This document shows, piece after piece, positions 21,058-29,598 of a stretch of DNA of 30,950 nt. The stretch is from a bacterium. GTDB lineage: Bacteria; SM23-31; JAUVVT01. The notes beneath the pieces are model-generated. The model was given only the letters and a program-made list of their open reading frames with translations. It had not been told where the DNA came from and did no database searches. Positions within the stretch are counted from its first letter, which is position 1; every line of letters starts with the position of its first letter. The DNA lies in the NCBI GenBank assembly GCA_030616165.1, contig JAUWXV010000014.1:1-30950 (forward strand), given 5' to 3'. A program made the translations under genes and the position numbers.

Positions 21058-22093
21058 TAAAAAGCCGAAAATTAGTGTAATAATGTCTGTCTATAATGGA
21101 GAGCAATATCTCGCTGACGCAGTTGACAGCATATTAAACCAAACATTTAAAGACTTTGAATTTATAATTGTTAATGATGGTTCAACGGATAGAACAAAGG
21201 AGATTCTCGAAGGCTTTGAAGATGAAAGAATAATGGTGATTAACCAGGACAATATGGGTATTTCTAAATCAAAGAATAGAGCAATTGAGCTATCAAAAGG
21301 AGAATATATAGCCATAATAGATGCGGATGATATTTCTCTTCCCCAAAGATTGGAGAAACAGGTAAATTTTTTAGATAAACATAAAGATATAGGGCTTGTT
21401 GGTACTGCTGCTAATAGTATTGATGAAGATGGGTCTATTTTATGTACCATTCCTATCATAGAGGATAATGAGACAATTCAAGAAACTTTACTAAGAAAGA
21501 ATTGTTTTGTTCATAGTTCTGTTATGTTTAGACGAGAGGCTTTTGAAAAAGTAGGCGGTTATAGAAGTGAATTTAAAAGTGCTTTAGATTATGATTTGCT
21601 CCTTCGTATTGCTGAACGTTATAAGGTTTATAATTTAAAAGAGATTTTATGTAAATATAGATTTAACCCGGATGGAGTTACTTTTAATAAGCGGGAACAG
21701 CAAAACAAATTTGTTATATTAGCCCGTTATTTAGCTCAAGAGAGAAGGGCGGGCAGAGGCGAAAATTTAGAAATTAATAAATCAAGAATCGTTGGAAAGA
21801 TTAATGAAGACTTTTCTAAAAATACATTTATCTCAAATTTGTTAGCTCAATGGCGCAAATTATATATAATGTCTAAGCAATACTATGCAATTGGCTGTAT
21901 TCATTTATACAAAGGAGATTTAAAAAGAGCAAGAGAATTATTTTTTCGTTCTCTAAAATATAACTTATTTCATATTAAAGCTTATATGTGTTTATTTATA
22001 ACTCTGTTGCCTTTTAATTTAGTCAAATATTTAAAATTTCTTTTCAAAGAAACTGCACAATATTATAGAGATTTAAATAGGGGTTGGGAATGA
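21047..22093 (+). CDS. GT2 family glycosyltransferase (module copy 2, first gene)
   Basis: A 348-residue GT2 enzyme: SVIMSVYNGEQYLADAVDSI (10-29), FIIVNDGSTDRTKEI, and metal-binding D92-A-D94 (AIIDADDISLPQRLEKQ), then SALDYDLLLRIAERY on the acceptor side. The C-terminal part has a TPR-like stretch (YKGDLKRARELFFRSLKYN) like the GT2 at 18734. The start at ATG 21047 is chosen for its AGAGGA site; the frame is open to 20993 but that lies within the collapsed GT4 remnant. It ends in an ATGA overlap with the next GT4 gene. The catalytic half differs a lot from the first-copy GT2, so a different sugar or linkage is likely. Confidence 0.9.
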   Translation: MINNKKPKISVIMSVYNGEQYLADAVDSILNQTFKDFEFIIVNDGSTDRTKEILEGFEDERIMVINQDNMGISKSKNRAIELSKGEYIAIIDADDISLPQRLEKQVNFLDKHKDIGLVGTAANSIDEDGSILCTIPIIEDNETIQETLLRKNCFVHSSVMFRREAFEKVGGYRSEFKSALDYDLLLRIAERYKVYNLKEILCKYRFNPDGVTFNKREQQNKFVILARYLAQERRAGRGENLEINKSRIVGKINEDFSKNTFISNLLAQWRKLYIMSKQYYAIGCIHLYKGDLKRARELFFRSLKYNLFHIKAYMCLFITLLPFNLVKYLKFLFKETAQYYRDLNRGWE

Positions 22094-23232
22094 AATTAGT
22101 TATTGTAGGATCATATCCTCTTGACGCCGATAGGATCGAAAGCGGAGTCGATGCTGCAATAGTTTATTTAATTGAAGGATTAAAACAGATAAGTGACTTA
22201 GATATTCAGGTAATAACTTGCAGAAAAGAGATAAAAAGAGAGAAAATTATAAAGAAAGAAAACATCACTATTCATTATTTACCCAGCCAAAAACACTTTG
22301 TGAACATTACATTAGGTCTTATAGAAAAATATAGAATAAGAAAAAAAATCGGGGAGTTAAAGCCAGATATTATCCATTCTCAAAACCAAACAAGTTATAG
22401 TTATGCAGCATTAGAAACAAAATACCCAACAGTAATAACGGTTCATGGAATTTTATATAAAGAGGTAAAACTTAGGAAAGGCATACGCAACTGGGTTAGA
22501 AGATACCCTATTACATATATGGAAAAAGTTTGTTTGAAAAAAGCTACTGATATTATATTTGTAAGCCCATATGTCAAAGAAATGGTTAAACATTTAACAA
22601 AAGCAAGAGTGTATTCAGTTGAATACCCAATTAGTAATAAGTATTTCCAAATAGAAAATAATGAAGTACCTGATAAGATATTATTTGCAGGTAATATAAT
22701 TAAAAGAAAGAATTTGTTAGATTTATTGAAGGCTGTTAATATTTTAAGAAGAGAGATATCGAGAATAGAGTTACGTATTGCAGGTGGCATAGGAGAGCCA
22801 TATTATTTCGAAATTCTTAAAAACTATATAAAGGAAAATAATATTGAAAATAATATTACTTTTTTGGGACATTTATCAGAAGATAAGATAATGGAGGAAT
22901 ATGGAAAATGTTGTTTACTTGTTTTAACGTCTTTTCAGGATACCGCCCCATTGGTAATTCTACAGGCAATGGCAGCAGGAAAAGCTGTAGTTGCTGCACG
23001 AATAGGTGGTATTCCGTATCTTATAGAGGATAGTAGAACGGGTTTTCTGGTGGATTGTGGAGATGTGAAAAGTTTAGCAGAAAAGATAAAGTTACTTCTT
23101 AATAATAAAGATTTAAGAAAGAAATTCGGTGAAAATGCTAAACAGGATGCAACAAAAAGATTTAAAGCAGAAATAATTGCCAAGAAGACTTATGAGGTAT
23201 ATCAGGAAATTCTAAAAAGAGAAAGGGGTTGA
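22090..23232 (+). CDS. GT4 family glycosyltransferase (module copy 2, second gene)
   Basis: A 380-residue GT4 enzyme and close paralogue of the protein at 19690: MKLVIVGSYPLDADRIESGV at the start, ITLGLIEKYRIRKKI, and YAALETKYPTVITVHGIL. The donor-binding motif E-x7-E appears as D284 to Q292 (DTAPLVILQAMAAGKAVVAA), so both acidic positions are altered; QAMAAGK variants are a recognised branch of GT4, so activity is still likely. ATG 22090, in the ATGA overlap and preceded by AGGGG, is preferred to TTG 22084. Its 3' end contains the 33-base tract identical to the first copy. It is followed after 3 bases by the next GT4. Confidence 0.9.
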   Translation: MKLVIVGSYPLDADRIESGVDAAIVYLIEGLKQISDLDIQVITCRKEIKREKIIKKENITIHYLPSQKHFVNITLGLIEKYRIRKKIGELKPDIIHSQNQTSYSYAALETKYPTVITVHGILYKEVKLRKGIRNWVRRYPITYMEKVCLKKATDIIFVSPYVKEMVKHLTKARVYSVEYPISNKYFQIENNEVPDKILFAGNIIKRKNLLDLLKAVNILRREISRIELRIAGGIGEPYYFEILKNYIKENNIENNITFLGHLSEDKIMEEYGKCCLLVLTSFQDTAPLVILQAMAAGKAVVAARIGGIPYLIEDSRTGFLVDCGDVKSLAEKIKLLLNNKDLRKKFGENAKQDATKRFKAEIIAKKTYEVYQEILKRERG

Positions 23233-23235
23233 TTT

Positions 23236-24363
23236 GTGAATTTTGAAATTGATTATAAAAAGAAAGTATTGTTTATTATTCCTTCTTTAGTTGGTGGAGG
23301 AGCTGAACGAATGTTTGTGCATTTAATTAATCATTTTGATAAAGACAAGTATGATATCTTTTTAGTGCTTTTTGAAAATAAACTGGATTATAAAAAAGAT
23401 TTGTTTTTTCCTGTTAAAATTGTATGCTTAAGCAAAAAAGGTAGGTGGGATTTTTTTAAATTAATTTTGAAATTACGGAAACTAATGTGTGATTATAAAC
23501 CGGCTGTAGTAATAAGCTCTCTTCATTATACAAATATTGTAACTGTGTTAGCAAGTATGTTTATGAAAAGAAAGTTCAGAGTCATTCTTTGTGAACAAAA
23601 TTATCCTCGCAAATATTTACCTGAAGTCCGATTAGGGTACTTAAAAAGATGGTTAATGAAACTTACTTATAGAAAAGCAGATGGAATTGTAGCTGTTTCT
23701 AAAAGCATTAAAAGAGTATTGCAACATGATTTTAATGTAGAATCAGAAAAAACAAGAACTATTTATAATTCTATCTCCTTAGAAGCAATAAGAGAAAAAT
23801 CGCAGGAAGAAATAGAACACCCATTTTTTAAAGATAAAAATGCTGAAGTAATTATTAGTGCTGGAAGATTAGTAGAACAAAAGAGATTTGATAGACTTTT
23901 GATAGGTTTTTCTTTAGTGAGAGAAAAACAGGATAGTGTTTTTTTAATTATTTTAGGAAAAGGAGAGTTGCGAAAAGAATTAGAAAGTTTAGCAGCAAAA
24001 TTGAAAGTAAGTAAATGGATTGATTTTGTTGGTTTTAAATCTAATCCTTTTGCTTGGATTTCAAAGGCAGATATTTTTGTTTTATCATCTAATTATGAGG
24101 GTTTACCAATGGTTCTTTTGGAAGCCATGGCTTGTGGTACTCCAGTAATTTCTACAGATTGCCCTTCAGGACCTAAAGAAATAATTACAAATGGTAAAAA
24201 TGGAATTTTGGTGCCACCAGCAGATGAAGAAGCATTAGCAAGAGCAATGTTGACTTTGTTGAAAAACGAAAGTCTAAGAAAAAAACTTTCCGAAGAAGGA
24301 ATAAAAAGAGCAGAGGATTTTAGAATGGAAAAGATACTTCCGCAATATGAAGAGTTGTTATAA
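23236..24363 (+). CDS. GT4 family glycosyltransferase (module copy 2, third gene)
   Basis: A 375-residue GT4 enzyme. The N-terminal glycine-rich loop (VLFIIPSLVGGGAERMFVHL, 11-30) and the C-terminal domain (VIISAGRLVEQKRFDRLLIG, about 205-224) are complete, with a canonical E288-x7-E296 (EGLPMVLLEAMACGTPVIST). It resembles N-acetylgalactosamine- or galactose-type transferases of capsule loci in style, but the sugar cannot be assigned. GTG start with AAAGGGG before it, 3 bases behind the previous stop, so coupled. It is the intact counterpart of the collapsed frame at 20833. Confidence 0.9.
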   Translation: MNFEIDYKKKVLFIIPSLVGGGAERMFVHLINHFDKDKYDIFLVLFENKLDYKKDLFFPVKIVCLSKKGRWDFFKLILKLRKLMCDYKPAVVISSLHYTNIVTVLASMFMKRKFRVILCEQNYPRKYLPEVRLGYLKRWLMKLTYRKADGIVAVSKSIKRVLQHDFNVESEKTRTIYNSISLEAIREKSQEEIEHPFFKDKNAEVIISAGRLVEQKRFDRLLIGFSLVREKQDSVFLIILGKGELRKELESLAAKLKVSKWIDFVGFKSNPFAWISKADIFVLSSNYEGLPMVLLEAMACGTPVISTDCPSGPKEIITNGKNGILVPPADEEALARAMLTLLKNESLRKKLSEEGIKRAEDFRMEKILPQYEELL

Positions 24364-24383
24364 TAGGATAATTGAATTAAAAT

Positions 24384-24521
24384 ATGAAAATTCTTCTTGC
24401 AAATAAATTTTTTTATCTTAAAGTCGGTTCTGAATATGTGTTTTTTGACGATGCTAAACTTTTATAAAACAAATGACATAGAACTATTGTCTTTTCAATG
24501 CACTAAACTGAGCACTTTTAA
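24384..24521 (+). pseudogene. Decayed N-terminal fragment of a GT4 gene, copy 1
   Basis: From ATG 24384 the frame reads MKILLANKFFYLKVGSEYVF and continues to codon 27, then meets TAA; past it the same frame still reads recognisable GT4 N-terminal sequence (HRTIVFSMH) broken by more stops until TAA at 24519. Intact relatives of this family start MKIL-ANKFF-LKGGSE and continue to a FSMHH motif. The rest of the gene is missing; the intact GT4 gene starts 2 bases later. A second copy lies at 29458-29596. Confidence 0.75.
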
Positions 24522-24523
24522 GA

Positions 24524-25744
24524 ATGGCAAAAATTAAAATAATTATTATCTACCCTACAGATCCATTTGGTACAAAAGTAGATGGTATTAAAACATTTAT
24601 AAAGGGGTTTATTAAATATGCCCCAGAAGATTTAGATATCGAGTTTATAGGTATAAGCTCAGATTATCAAAAACGACCTCCTAAGAGATGGATGAAATTA
24701 AAGTTAGGGAATAAAGAATTTAATTTTTTACCATTGTTTTTTGAGAAGGATGAGAATAGAAAAACAATAATTCCTCTTTCTCTTCGTTTTACTTTTTCAT
24801 TAAAGTTTGCTCGAATAGATTTCTCTAATAAGATACTTTTATTTAACAGAATAGAGCCTGCAATATTATTCAGAAAAGTAAACTCTCCTAAAATTGGAGG
24901 TATTCATAATGATATACAGAAACAGATTGGGAAAGGAAAAAGCGAAGTATTATGGAGTAAGTTTCCCTGGTTTTATTTTATGTTTGAAAGTTTCATTTTT
25001 AGATCTTTAGATTACATTTATACGGTAAGTAACAATACGCTGGAATTCTATCAAGCGAAATATACTGACCAGGAAAAAAAATTTTCATTCATACCTACCA
25101 CAATAGATCCAGATATATTTTCCCCGATAGATGAATCTAAATTGTTTATAAGAAAAAAAATATGTCCTGTAAATAAATATTTGCCGATTAATAATAAATG
25201 GATTTTATTTGTGGGTAGATTACAAGTGCAAAAAGCGCCGATTAGGTTAATAGATACTTTTTTAGAATATTATAAAAACGACAGAATGTCTTGTTTGATT
25301 ATTATTGGAGAAGGAAATTTGAGGGAAGATATAGAAAAATATATAAAGAAGTCAAATATAGAAAATAATGTTTTTCTTTTAGGTAGTATGAATCAAGAAA
25401 TGCTGGTTAATTTTTATAGAGCCTCAGACGTATTATTGCTTGCAAGCAACTTTGAAGGAATGCCTAGATGCGTATTAGAAGCTTTGGGTTGCGGCTTACC
25501 TGTGGTATCTACATATGTAAGCGAAGTAAAGAGAATTGTAAGAGATGAATTTTCTGGAGAAGTTGTCAATAGTTTTAATCCCGCTGACTTAGCAAAAAGT
25601 TTGCAAAAAGTGTTGAATAATCCGCAAATTTATACAAGTAAAAATTGTGTAAATTGTATTTCAGAATATACGCCTATGAAAGTATTGAAGCCTCTATATG
25701 AGATGATAAGAAAATTATACATAGAAAGATGTTTGGTAGAATAA
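24524..25744 (+). CDS. GT4 family glycosyltransferase, duplicate A
   Basis: A 406-residue GT4 enzyme: N-terminal IIIIYPTDPFGTKVDGIKTF (6-25), donor-binding domain from about KWILFVGRLQVQKAPIRLID (225-244), canonical E311-x7-E319 (EGMPRCVLEALGCGLPVVST). It is collinear with the protein at 29599 without gaps over almost all its length; the first 80 residues differ at only six places, and later parts differ more. There is no proper ribosome site: the start follows directly on the stop of the decayed GT4 fragment, in both copies, so translation may depend on coupling. Sugar unknown. Confidence 0.9.
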   Translation: MAKIKIIIIYPTDPFGTKVDGIKTFIKGFIKYAPEDLDIEFIGISSDYQKRPPKRWMKLKLGNKEFNFLPLFFEKDENRKTIIPLSLRFTFSLKFARIDFSNKILLFNRIEPAILFRKVNSPKIGGIHNDIQKQIGKGKSEVLWSKFPWFYFMFESFIFRSLDYIYTVSNNTLEFYQAKYTDQEKKFSFIPTTIDPDIFSPIDESKLFIRKKICPVNKYLPINNKWILFVGRLQVQKAPIRLIDTFLEYYKNDRMSCLIIIGEGNLREDIEKYIKKSNIENNVFLLGSMNQEMLVNFYRASDVLLLASNFEGMPRCVLEALGCGLPVVSTYVSEVKRIVRDEFSGEVVNSFNPADLAKSLQKVLNNPQIYTSKNCVNCISEYTPMKVLKPLYEMIRKLYIERCLVE

Positions 25745-25841
25745 AATGTTAAAAACTAATATCTGTGATATTAAAATTGATAATATCTTGTATTTTGGAA
25801 ATAAGCGTGTAATCAGCTTTGATTAATAGAAAATATTATGC

Positions 25842-26168
25842 AAATGGTTTGATACTTTTTGTCTGGTTGCGGCGGAGGCTATGGCCTATGGTTTGCCGTT
25901 AATTGCTTCGAGGATTGGGGTGTTTCCAGAGGTCGTTGATGATGGTGTTACAGGTTTACTATTTGAGCCGGGAAATGCTGAAGACCTGGCAAGCAAGATA
26001 AAACTTTTATGTGACAACCAGGATCTTTGCAAGAAAATGGGCAAAGCGGGTCGAGAAAAGGCAATTCGGGAGTACAGTGAGGATGTTTATTACGAGCGAC
26101 TAATGGATGTCTATAAGAAAGCTATCGATATAAACAATAAGCGAGTGAGCCTTTCAGGCTCGTATTAA
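25842..26168 (+). pseudogene. C-terminal remnant of a GT4 glycosyltransferase
   Basis: The in-frame sequence from about 25842 reads KWFDTFCLVAAEAMAYGLPL, that is, the tail of an E-x7-E region of a GT4, and continues through FPEVVDDGVTGLLFEPGN to EYSEDVYYERLMDVYKKAID. The first two-thirds of the gene are missing; a stop (TAG) lies just upstream. A 95-residue frame can start at ATG 25881 but would lack the N-terminal domain and part of the donor site. It is less AT-rich than its neighbours, like the gene that follows, so it may have a different origin. Confidence 0.75.
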
Positions 26169-26244
26169 GCGATTTGCATTGAGTAAATCTTTTTACCTTT
26201 TGTAATATTTTTGAAAATACCATCTATTATTCGGAGTATCCTTG

Positions 26245-27087
26245 ATGGTTGATGTATGTGTCGTTATAGTAACTTTGAACCATAGATCTTTCATTGGTCA
26301 GTGTATCGATTCGGTATTGTATTCGAAGTTTTCATGCTCAGTAAACTTAGCTGTGGTAGATGACTGTTCCGTTGATGGCACAATCACCATCCTTAAAAAT
26401 TTATCTGACAGAATACAATTAATTGAGCGAGATGGTGGCCACTCCTTTTCAAGTAATAACAATATCGTTCTGAAGAATTTCAATGCAAAATACTTTTTAT
26501 TGCTTAATCCTGATACAATATTGTCAAAAAATGCCATTGCCAACTTATATTATTTTATGGAGTCACACCAAGAAGCTGGAGCTTGCGGTCCCAAAATCTT
26601 ATACCCGGATGGTTCTTTGCAGTTATCATGCAGAAGATTCCCCACTCCATTGACTTTTTTGCTACGTAGGACACCATTGCGTATTTTTCTGCCAGAGAGA
26701 GCGAGGGGGGAAAGACACTTAATGGCTGAATGGGCACACGATGAGGTAAAACAGGTTGATTTTGTTACCGGATCTTGCATCATGCTCAGGGGAAAAGCAT
26801 TAGAGCAAGTTGGTTATTTTGACGAACGTTTTCGGCTCTATGTGGAGGAAATAGACCTTTGCTATCGACTTTGGAAAAACGGGTGGTCTGTCTACTATAA
26901 TCCCGACGTTGTGGTTGTTCATGATCATAAAGGAGAAAGTGACAAAAGATTGTTGTCTCGGTATTCCCTTTGGCACTATCAGAGCATGCTTCATTACGTG
27001 CTGAAACATGGAATAGCCGGTTTTAGAAGGCCAAAGATCGATTCATCTACCGTCCGGTTTCTTAAGAACAAAGACTACGATGGCTGA
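26245..27087 (+). CDS. GT2 family glycosyltransferase (WbbL-like rhamnosyltransferase group)
   Basis: A 280-residue GT2 enzyme: VCVVIVTLNHRSFIGQCIDS (4-23), LAVVDDCSVDGT, and the N-P-D metal site (LLLNPDT, 85-91), followed by ACGPKILYPDGSLQLSCRRF, VTGSCIMLRGKALEQVGYFD and FRLYVEEIDLCYRLWKNGW. This motif set is characteristic of the WbbL-type group, many of which are rhamnosyltransferases, in keeping with the dTDP-sugar genes just downstream. ATG 26245 with CGGAG before it is chosen over TTG 26242. It is visibly less AT-rich than surrounding genes, suggesting separate acquisition together with the GT4 remnant before it. Confidence 0.88.
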   Translation: MVDVCVVIVTLNHRSFIGQCIDSVLYSKFSCSVNLAVVDDCSVDGTITILKNLSDRIQLIERDGGHSFSSNNNIVLKNFNAKYFLLLNPDTILSKNAIANLYYFMESHQEAGACGPKILYPDGSLQLSCRRFPTPLTFLLRRTPLRIFLPERARGERHLMAEWAHDEVKQVDFVTGSCIMLRGKALEQVGYFDERFRLYVEEIDLCYRLWKNGWSVYYNPDVVVVHDHKGESDKRLLSRYSLWHYQSMLHYVLKHGIAGFRRPKIDSSTVRFLKNKDYDG

Positions 27088-27241
27088 TGAAACTACATGG
27101 TCGGTACTCGATACAAAAAAAAATTAGCAACATTTTTGGAATAAAACTGCTGTCTTGGAGGGTATCCTCTAGTAAGATAAAGGTCAATCAATTTATGGCT
27201 TTACGGCGATGAAGTCATTAACTAAAAACTAAGGTTGTATT

Positions 27242-27970
27242 ATGAAAGGAATTATTCTTGCTGGTGGATTAGGTACAAGGCTTAATCCGTTAACAAAAAT
27301 AACAAATAAACATCTTTTGCCAGTATATAATAAACCAATGATTTATTATCCTATTGAATGTCTTATTAATGCTGGTATAGATGACATTATGATTGTTACA
27401 GGTGGAAATAATGCAGGTGATTTTTTAAGGCTTCTGGGCAATGGAAAAGAATTTGGTTTAAAACATATTAATTATGCATATCAAGAGGGAGAGGGTGGCA
27501 TAGCCGATGCTTTAAGATTGACAGAGTATTTTTCTGGAGGTGATTGTATATGTGTGGTCCTTGGTGATAATATTATAGAAAAGAATATAAGAAAATATGT
27601 AGAAGATTATAAAAAGATTGGTAAAGGAGCTCGTATATTTTTAAAAGAAATTCCTGATGCTGAAAGATTTGGCGTACCAGAAATTAAAAATGGCAAAATT
27701 GTCAAAATTGAAGAAAAACCAAAACATCCAAAATCGAATTATGCAGTAACCGGAATATATATTTATGATAATCGAGTGTTTGATATTATTCGGACTTTAA
27801 AACCATCGGATAGAGGTGAATTAGAAATTACTGATGTGAATAATAAGTATATAGAGTGGGGAGAAATGACATATTCAATACTTGATGGATGGTGGTCTGA
27901 TGCAGGAACATATGACTCTCTTTTAAAAGCAAGTTTGTTAATTAAAGAGACAGGAGCAAATAAGTTTTAA
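27242..27970 (+). CDS. rmlA: Glucose-1-phosphate thymidylyltransferase (short form)
   Basis: A 242-residue nucleotidyltransferase that makes dTDP-glucose from dTTP and glucose-1-phosphate. It shows the GGLGTRLNPLT loop (8-18) with K23 and KPMIYYPIE (31-39), the metal-binding VLGDNII (106-112), ERFGVPEI and KIEEKPKHPKSNYAVTGIY, and SDAGTYDSL near the end. It is shorter at the C-terminus than the about 290-residue RmlA/RfbA of enterics, missing the allosteric extension; such short forms are common. It leads a tight cluster with the RmlC-like and RmlB genes (9 bases, then direct contact). Confidence 0.9.
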   Translation: MKGIILAGGLGTRLNPLTKITNKHLLPVYNKPMIYYPIECLINAGIDDIMIVTGGNNAGDFLRLLGNGKEFGLKHINYAYQEGEGGIADALRLTEYFSGGDCICVVLGDNIIEKNIRKYVEDYKKIGKGARIFLKEIPDAERFGVPEIKNGKIVKIEEKPKHPKSNYAVTGIYIYDNRVFDIIRTLKPSDRGELEITDVNNKYIEWGEMTYSILDGWWSDAGTYDSLLKASLLIKETGANKF

Positions 27971-27979
27971 GGTGAGAAA

Positions 27980-28447
27980 ATGGTTGAAATAATTAAAGAT
28001 GTAAAAATCAAAAAATTAAAGGTTATCCCGGATGAGCGTGGTAGATTGATGGAAATACTTAGAAATGATGATGATCTTTTTGTTCAATTTGGTCAGGTTT
28101 ATATTACTGTTGTATATCCTGAAGTCGTTAAGGCCTGGCATTATCATAAAAAGCAATGTGATAATATTGTTGTATTAACTGGAATGGCAAGAATTGTTTT
28201 ATATGATAATAGGGAAAACTCGACAACATATAAAATAGTAAATGAATTTTTTATGGGTATTCATAATCCGATTCTGCTTCATATTCCTACAAATGTGTTT
28301 CATGGATTTGAAAATATTTATAATGAAGAAGTGATGGTTTTAAATATTCCATCTGAAGTTTATAATTATGATAATCCAGATGAATTAAGAATAGACCCTT
28401 TTAATAATGAAATTCCTGTAAAATGGAATGCTAAGATTGGGGGTTAA
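27980..28447 (+). CDS. RmlC-like cupin, dTDP-4-dehydrorhamnose 3,5-epimerase family
   Basis: A 155-residue cupin of the dTDP-sugar epimerase family: IPDERGRLMEILR (16-28), KAWHYHKKQCDNIVVLTGMA (51-70) and IPTNVFHGFENI (102-113), then IPSEVYNYDNPDELRIDPF. Classical RmlC has R-G-L-H-Y/F-Q around its catalytic histidine; here it is K-A-W-H54-Y-H. It is also shorter than the about 180 residues of RmlC. It therefore belongs to a shorter branch and could be an epimerase or isomerase for another dTDP-hexulose. It lies between RmlA and RmlB, which supply that kind of substrate. GGTGAG precedes the ATG. Confidence 0.8.
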   Translation: MVEIIKDVKIKKLKVIPDERGRLMEILRNDDDLFVQFGQVYITVVYPEVVKAWHYHKKQCDNIVVLTGMARIVLYDNRENSTTYKIVNEFFMGIHNPILLHIPTNVFHGFENIYNEEVMVLNIPSEVYNYDNPDELRIDPFNNEIPVKWNAKIGG

Positions 28448-28448
28448 T

Positions 28449-29453
28449 ATGAAAATTTTGGTTACCGGTGGTGCTGGATTTATTGGGAGTAATTTTATCA
28501 GATTAATCCTTAAAAAATATTCTGAATATAAAATTGTTAATTTAGATAAATTGACTTATGCTGGAAACTTGGATAATTTAAGGGATATAGAAAAAAATAC
28601 AAATTATACCTTTGTTAAAGGAGATATATGTGATAAATCTCTAATAGAAAAATTAATGAAAGGAATCGATATTGTTGTTCATTTTGCAGCTGAAACCCAT
28701 GTTGATAGAAGCATTAAAGAATCAGGAATTTTTATTGATACAGATATTAAAGGGACATATATTTTATTACAAGCCGCAAAGAAAAATAATGTAAAAAAAT
28801 TTATTCATATCAGCACTGATGAGGTTTATGGAGAAATATATAAAGGTTCATTTAAAGAAACCGATTCCTTAAATCCTCGTAATCCTTATTCTGCAGCAAA
28901 GGCAGGAGCGGATAGATTAGCGTATAGTTTTTTCTGTACATATAACTTTCCAGTTATTATAACAAGAAGCTCTAATAACTTCGGTCCTTTTCAACATCCT
29001 GAAAAAGTAATTCCATTGTTTGTAACTAATCTTTTAGATGGTAAAAAAGTTCCTCTTTATGGTAATGGACTTAATGTAAGAGACTGGATTTATGTTATCG
29101 ATAATTGCGAAGCCATTGATTTCCTAATTAATAATGGTAAGATTGGAGAAGTTTATAATATTGGTGGTGGAAGCGAAATATCAAATATTGATTTAACAAA
29201 ATTAATTTTAAATTTCTTTAAAAAAGATGAGTCTTTTATTGAATATGTTAAAGATAGATTGGGACACGATAGAAGATATTCTTTGGATTGTGATAAAATT
29301 AAAGTATTGGGCTGGAAACCAAGGTTTAGTTTCGATGAAGCGATGAAATCAACAATGGTTTGGTATAAAAATAATGAATGGTGGTGGAGAAAGATTAAAT
29401 CTGGAGAATTTAGAAAATATTATCAAGAGCATTATAAAAAACACATGGAATGA
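28449..29453 (+). CDS. rmlB: dTDP-glucose 4,6-dehydratase
   Basis: A 334-residue extended short-chain dehydrogenase that converts dTDP-glucose to dTDP-4-keto-6-deoxyglucose. NAD loop TGGAGFIGSN (6-15), catalytic T123-D124-E125 (STDEVYG) and Y147-x3-K151 (PYSAAKAGAD), then SSNNFGPFQHPEKVIPLFV and NVRDWIYVIDN, all diagnostic of RmlB. ATG 28449 follows GGGGG directly behind the RmlC-like stop; the frame is open to 28428 but that overlaps the upstream gene. No RmlD reductase is present in the window, so the final sugar (rhamnose or another deoxy sugar) is open. Confidence 0.93.
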   Translation: MKILVTGGAGFIGSNFIRLILKKYSEYKIVNLDKLTYAGNLDNLRDIEKNTNYTFVKGDICDKSLIEKLMKGIDIVVHFAAETHVDRSIKESGIFIDTDIKGTYILLQAAKKNNVKKFIHISTDEVYGEIYKGSFKETDSLNPRNPYSAAKAGADRLAYSFFCTYNFPVIITRSSNNFGPFQHPEKVIPLFVTNLLDGKKVPLYGNGLNVRDWIYVIDNCEAIDFLINNGKIGEVYNIGGGSEISNIDLTKLILNFFKKDESFIEYVKDRLGHDRRYSLDCDKIKVLGWKPRFSFDEAMKSTMVWYKNNEWWWRKIKSGEFRKYYQEHYKKHME

Positions 29454-29457
29454 AGAA

Positions 29458-29596
29458 ATGAAAATTCTTCATGCAAATAAGTTTTTTTTATCTTAAACGC
29501 GTAGAAGAAGTTTCTTTTTTTGAAACTGATAAACTTTTAGAAAACAAATGACATAAAACTATTGTCTTTTCAATGCACCAAACTGGGTACTTTTAA
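29458..29596 (+). pseudogene. Decayed N-terminal fragment of a GT4 gene, copy 2
   Basis: A second copy of the broken GT4 start seen at 24384. It reads MKILHANKFF, then a one-base insertion in a T run shifts the frame; in the shifted frame it continues YLKRVEEVSFFETDKLLENK, a stop, then HKTIVFSMHQTG. The two fragments match over their whole length at the DNA level and differ by that single base in length, so they derive from one duplication and have decayed separately. The intact GT4 gene follows 2 bases later. Confidence 0.75.
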
Positions 29597-29598
29597 GA

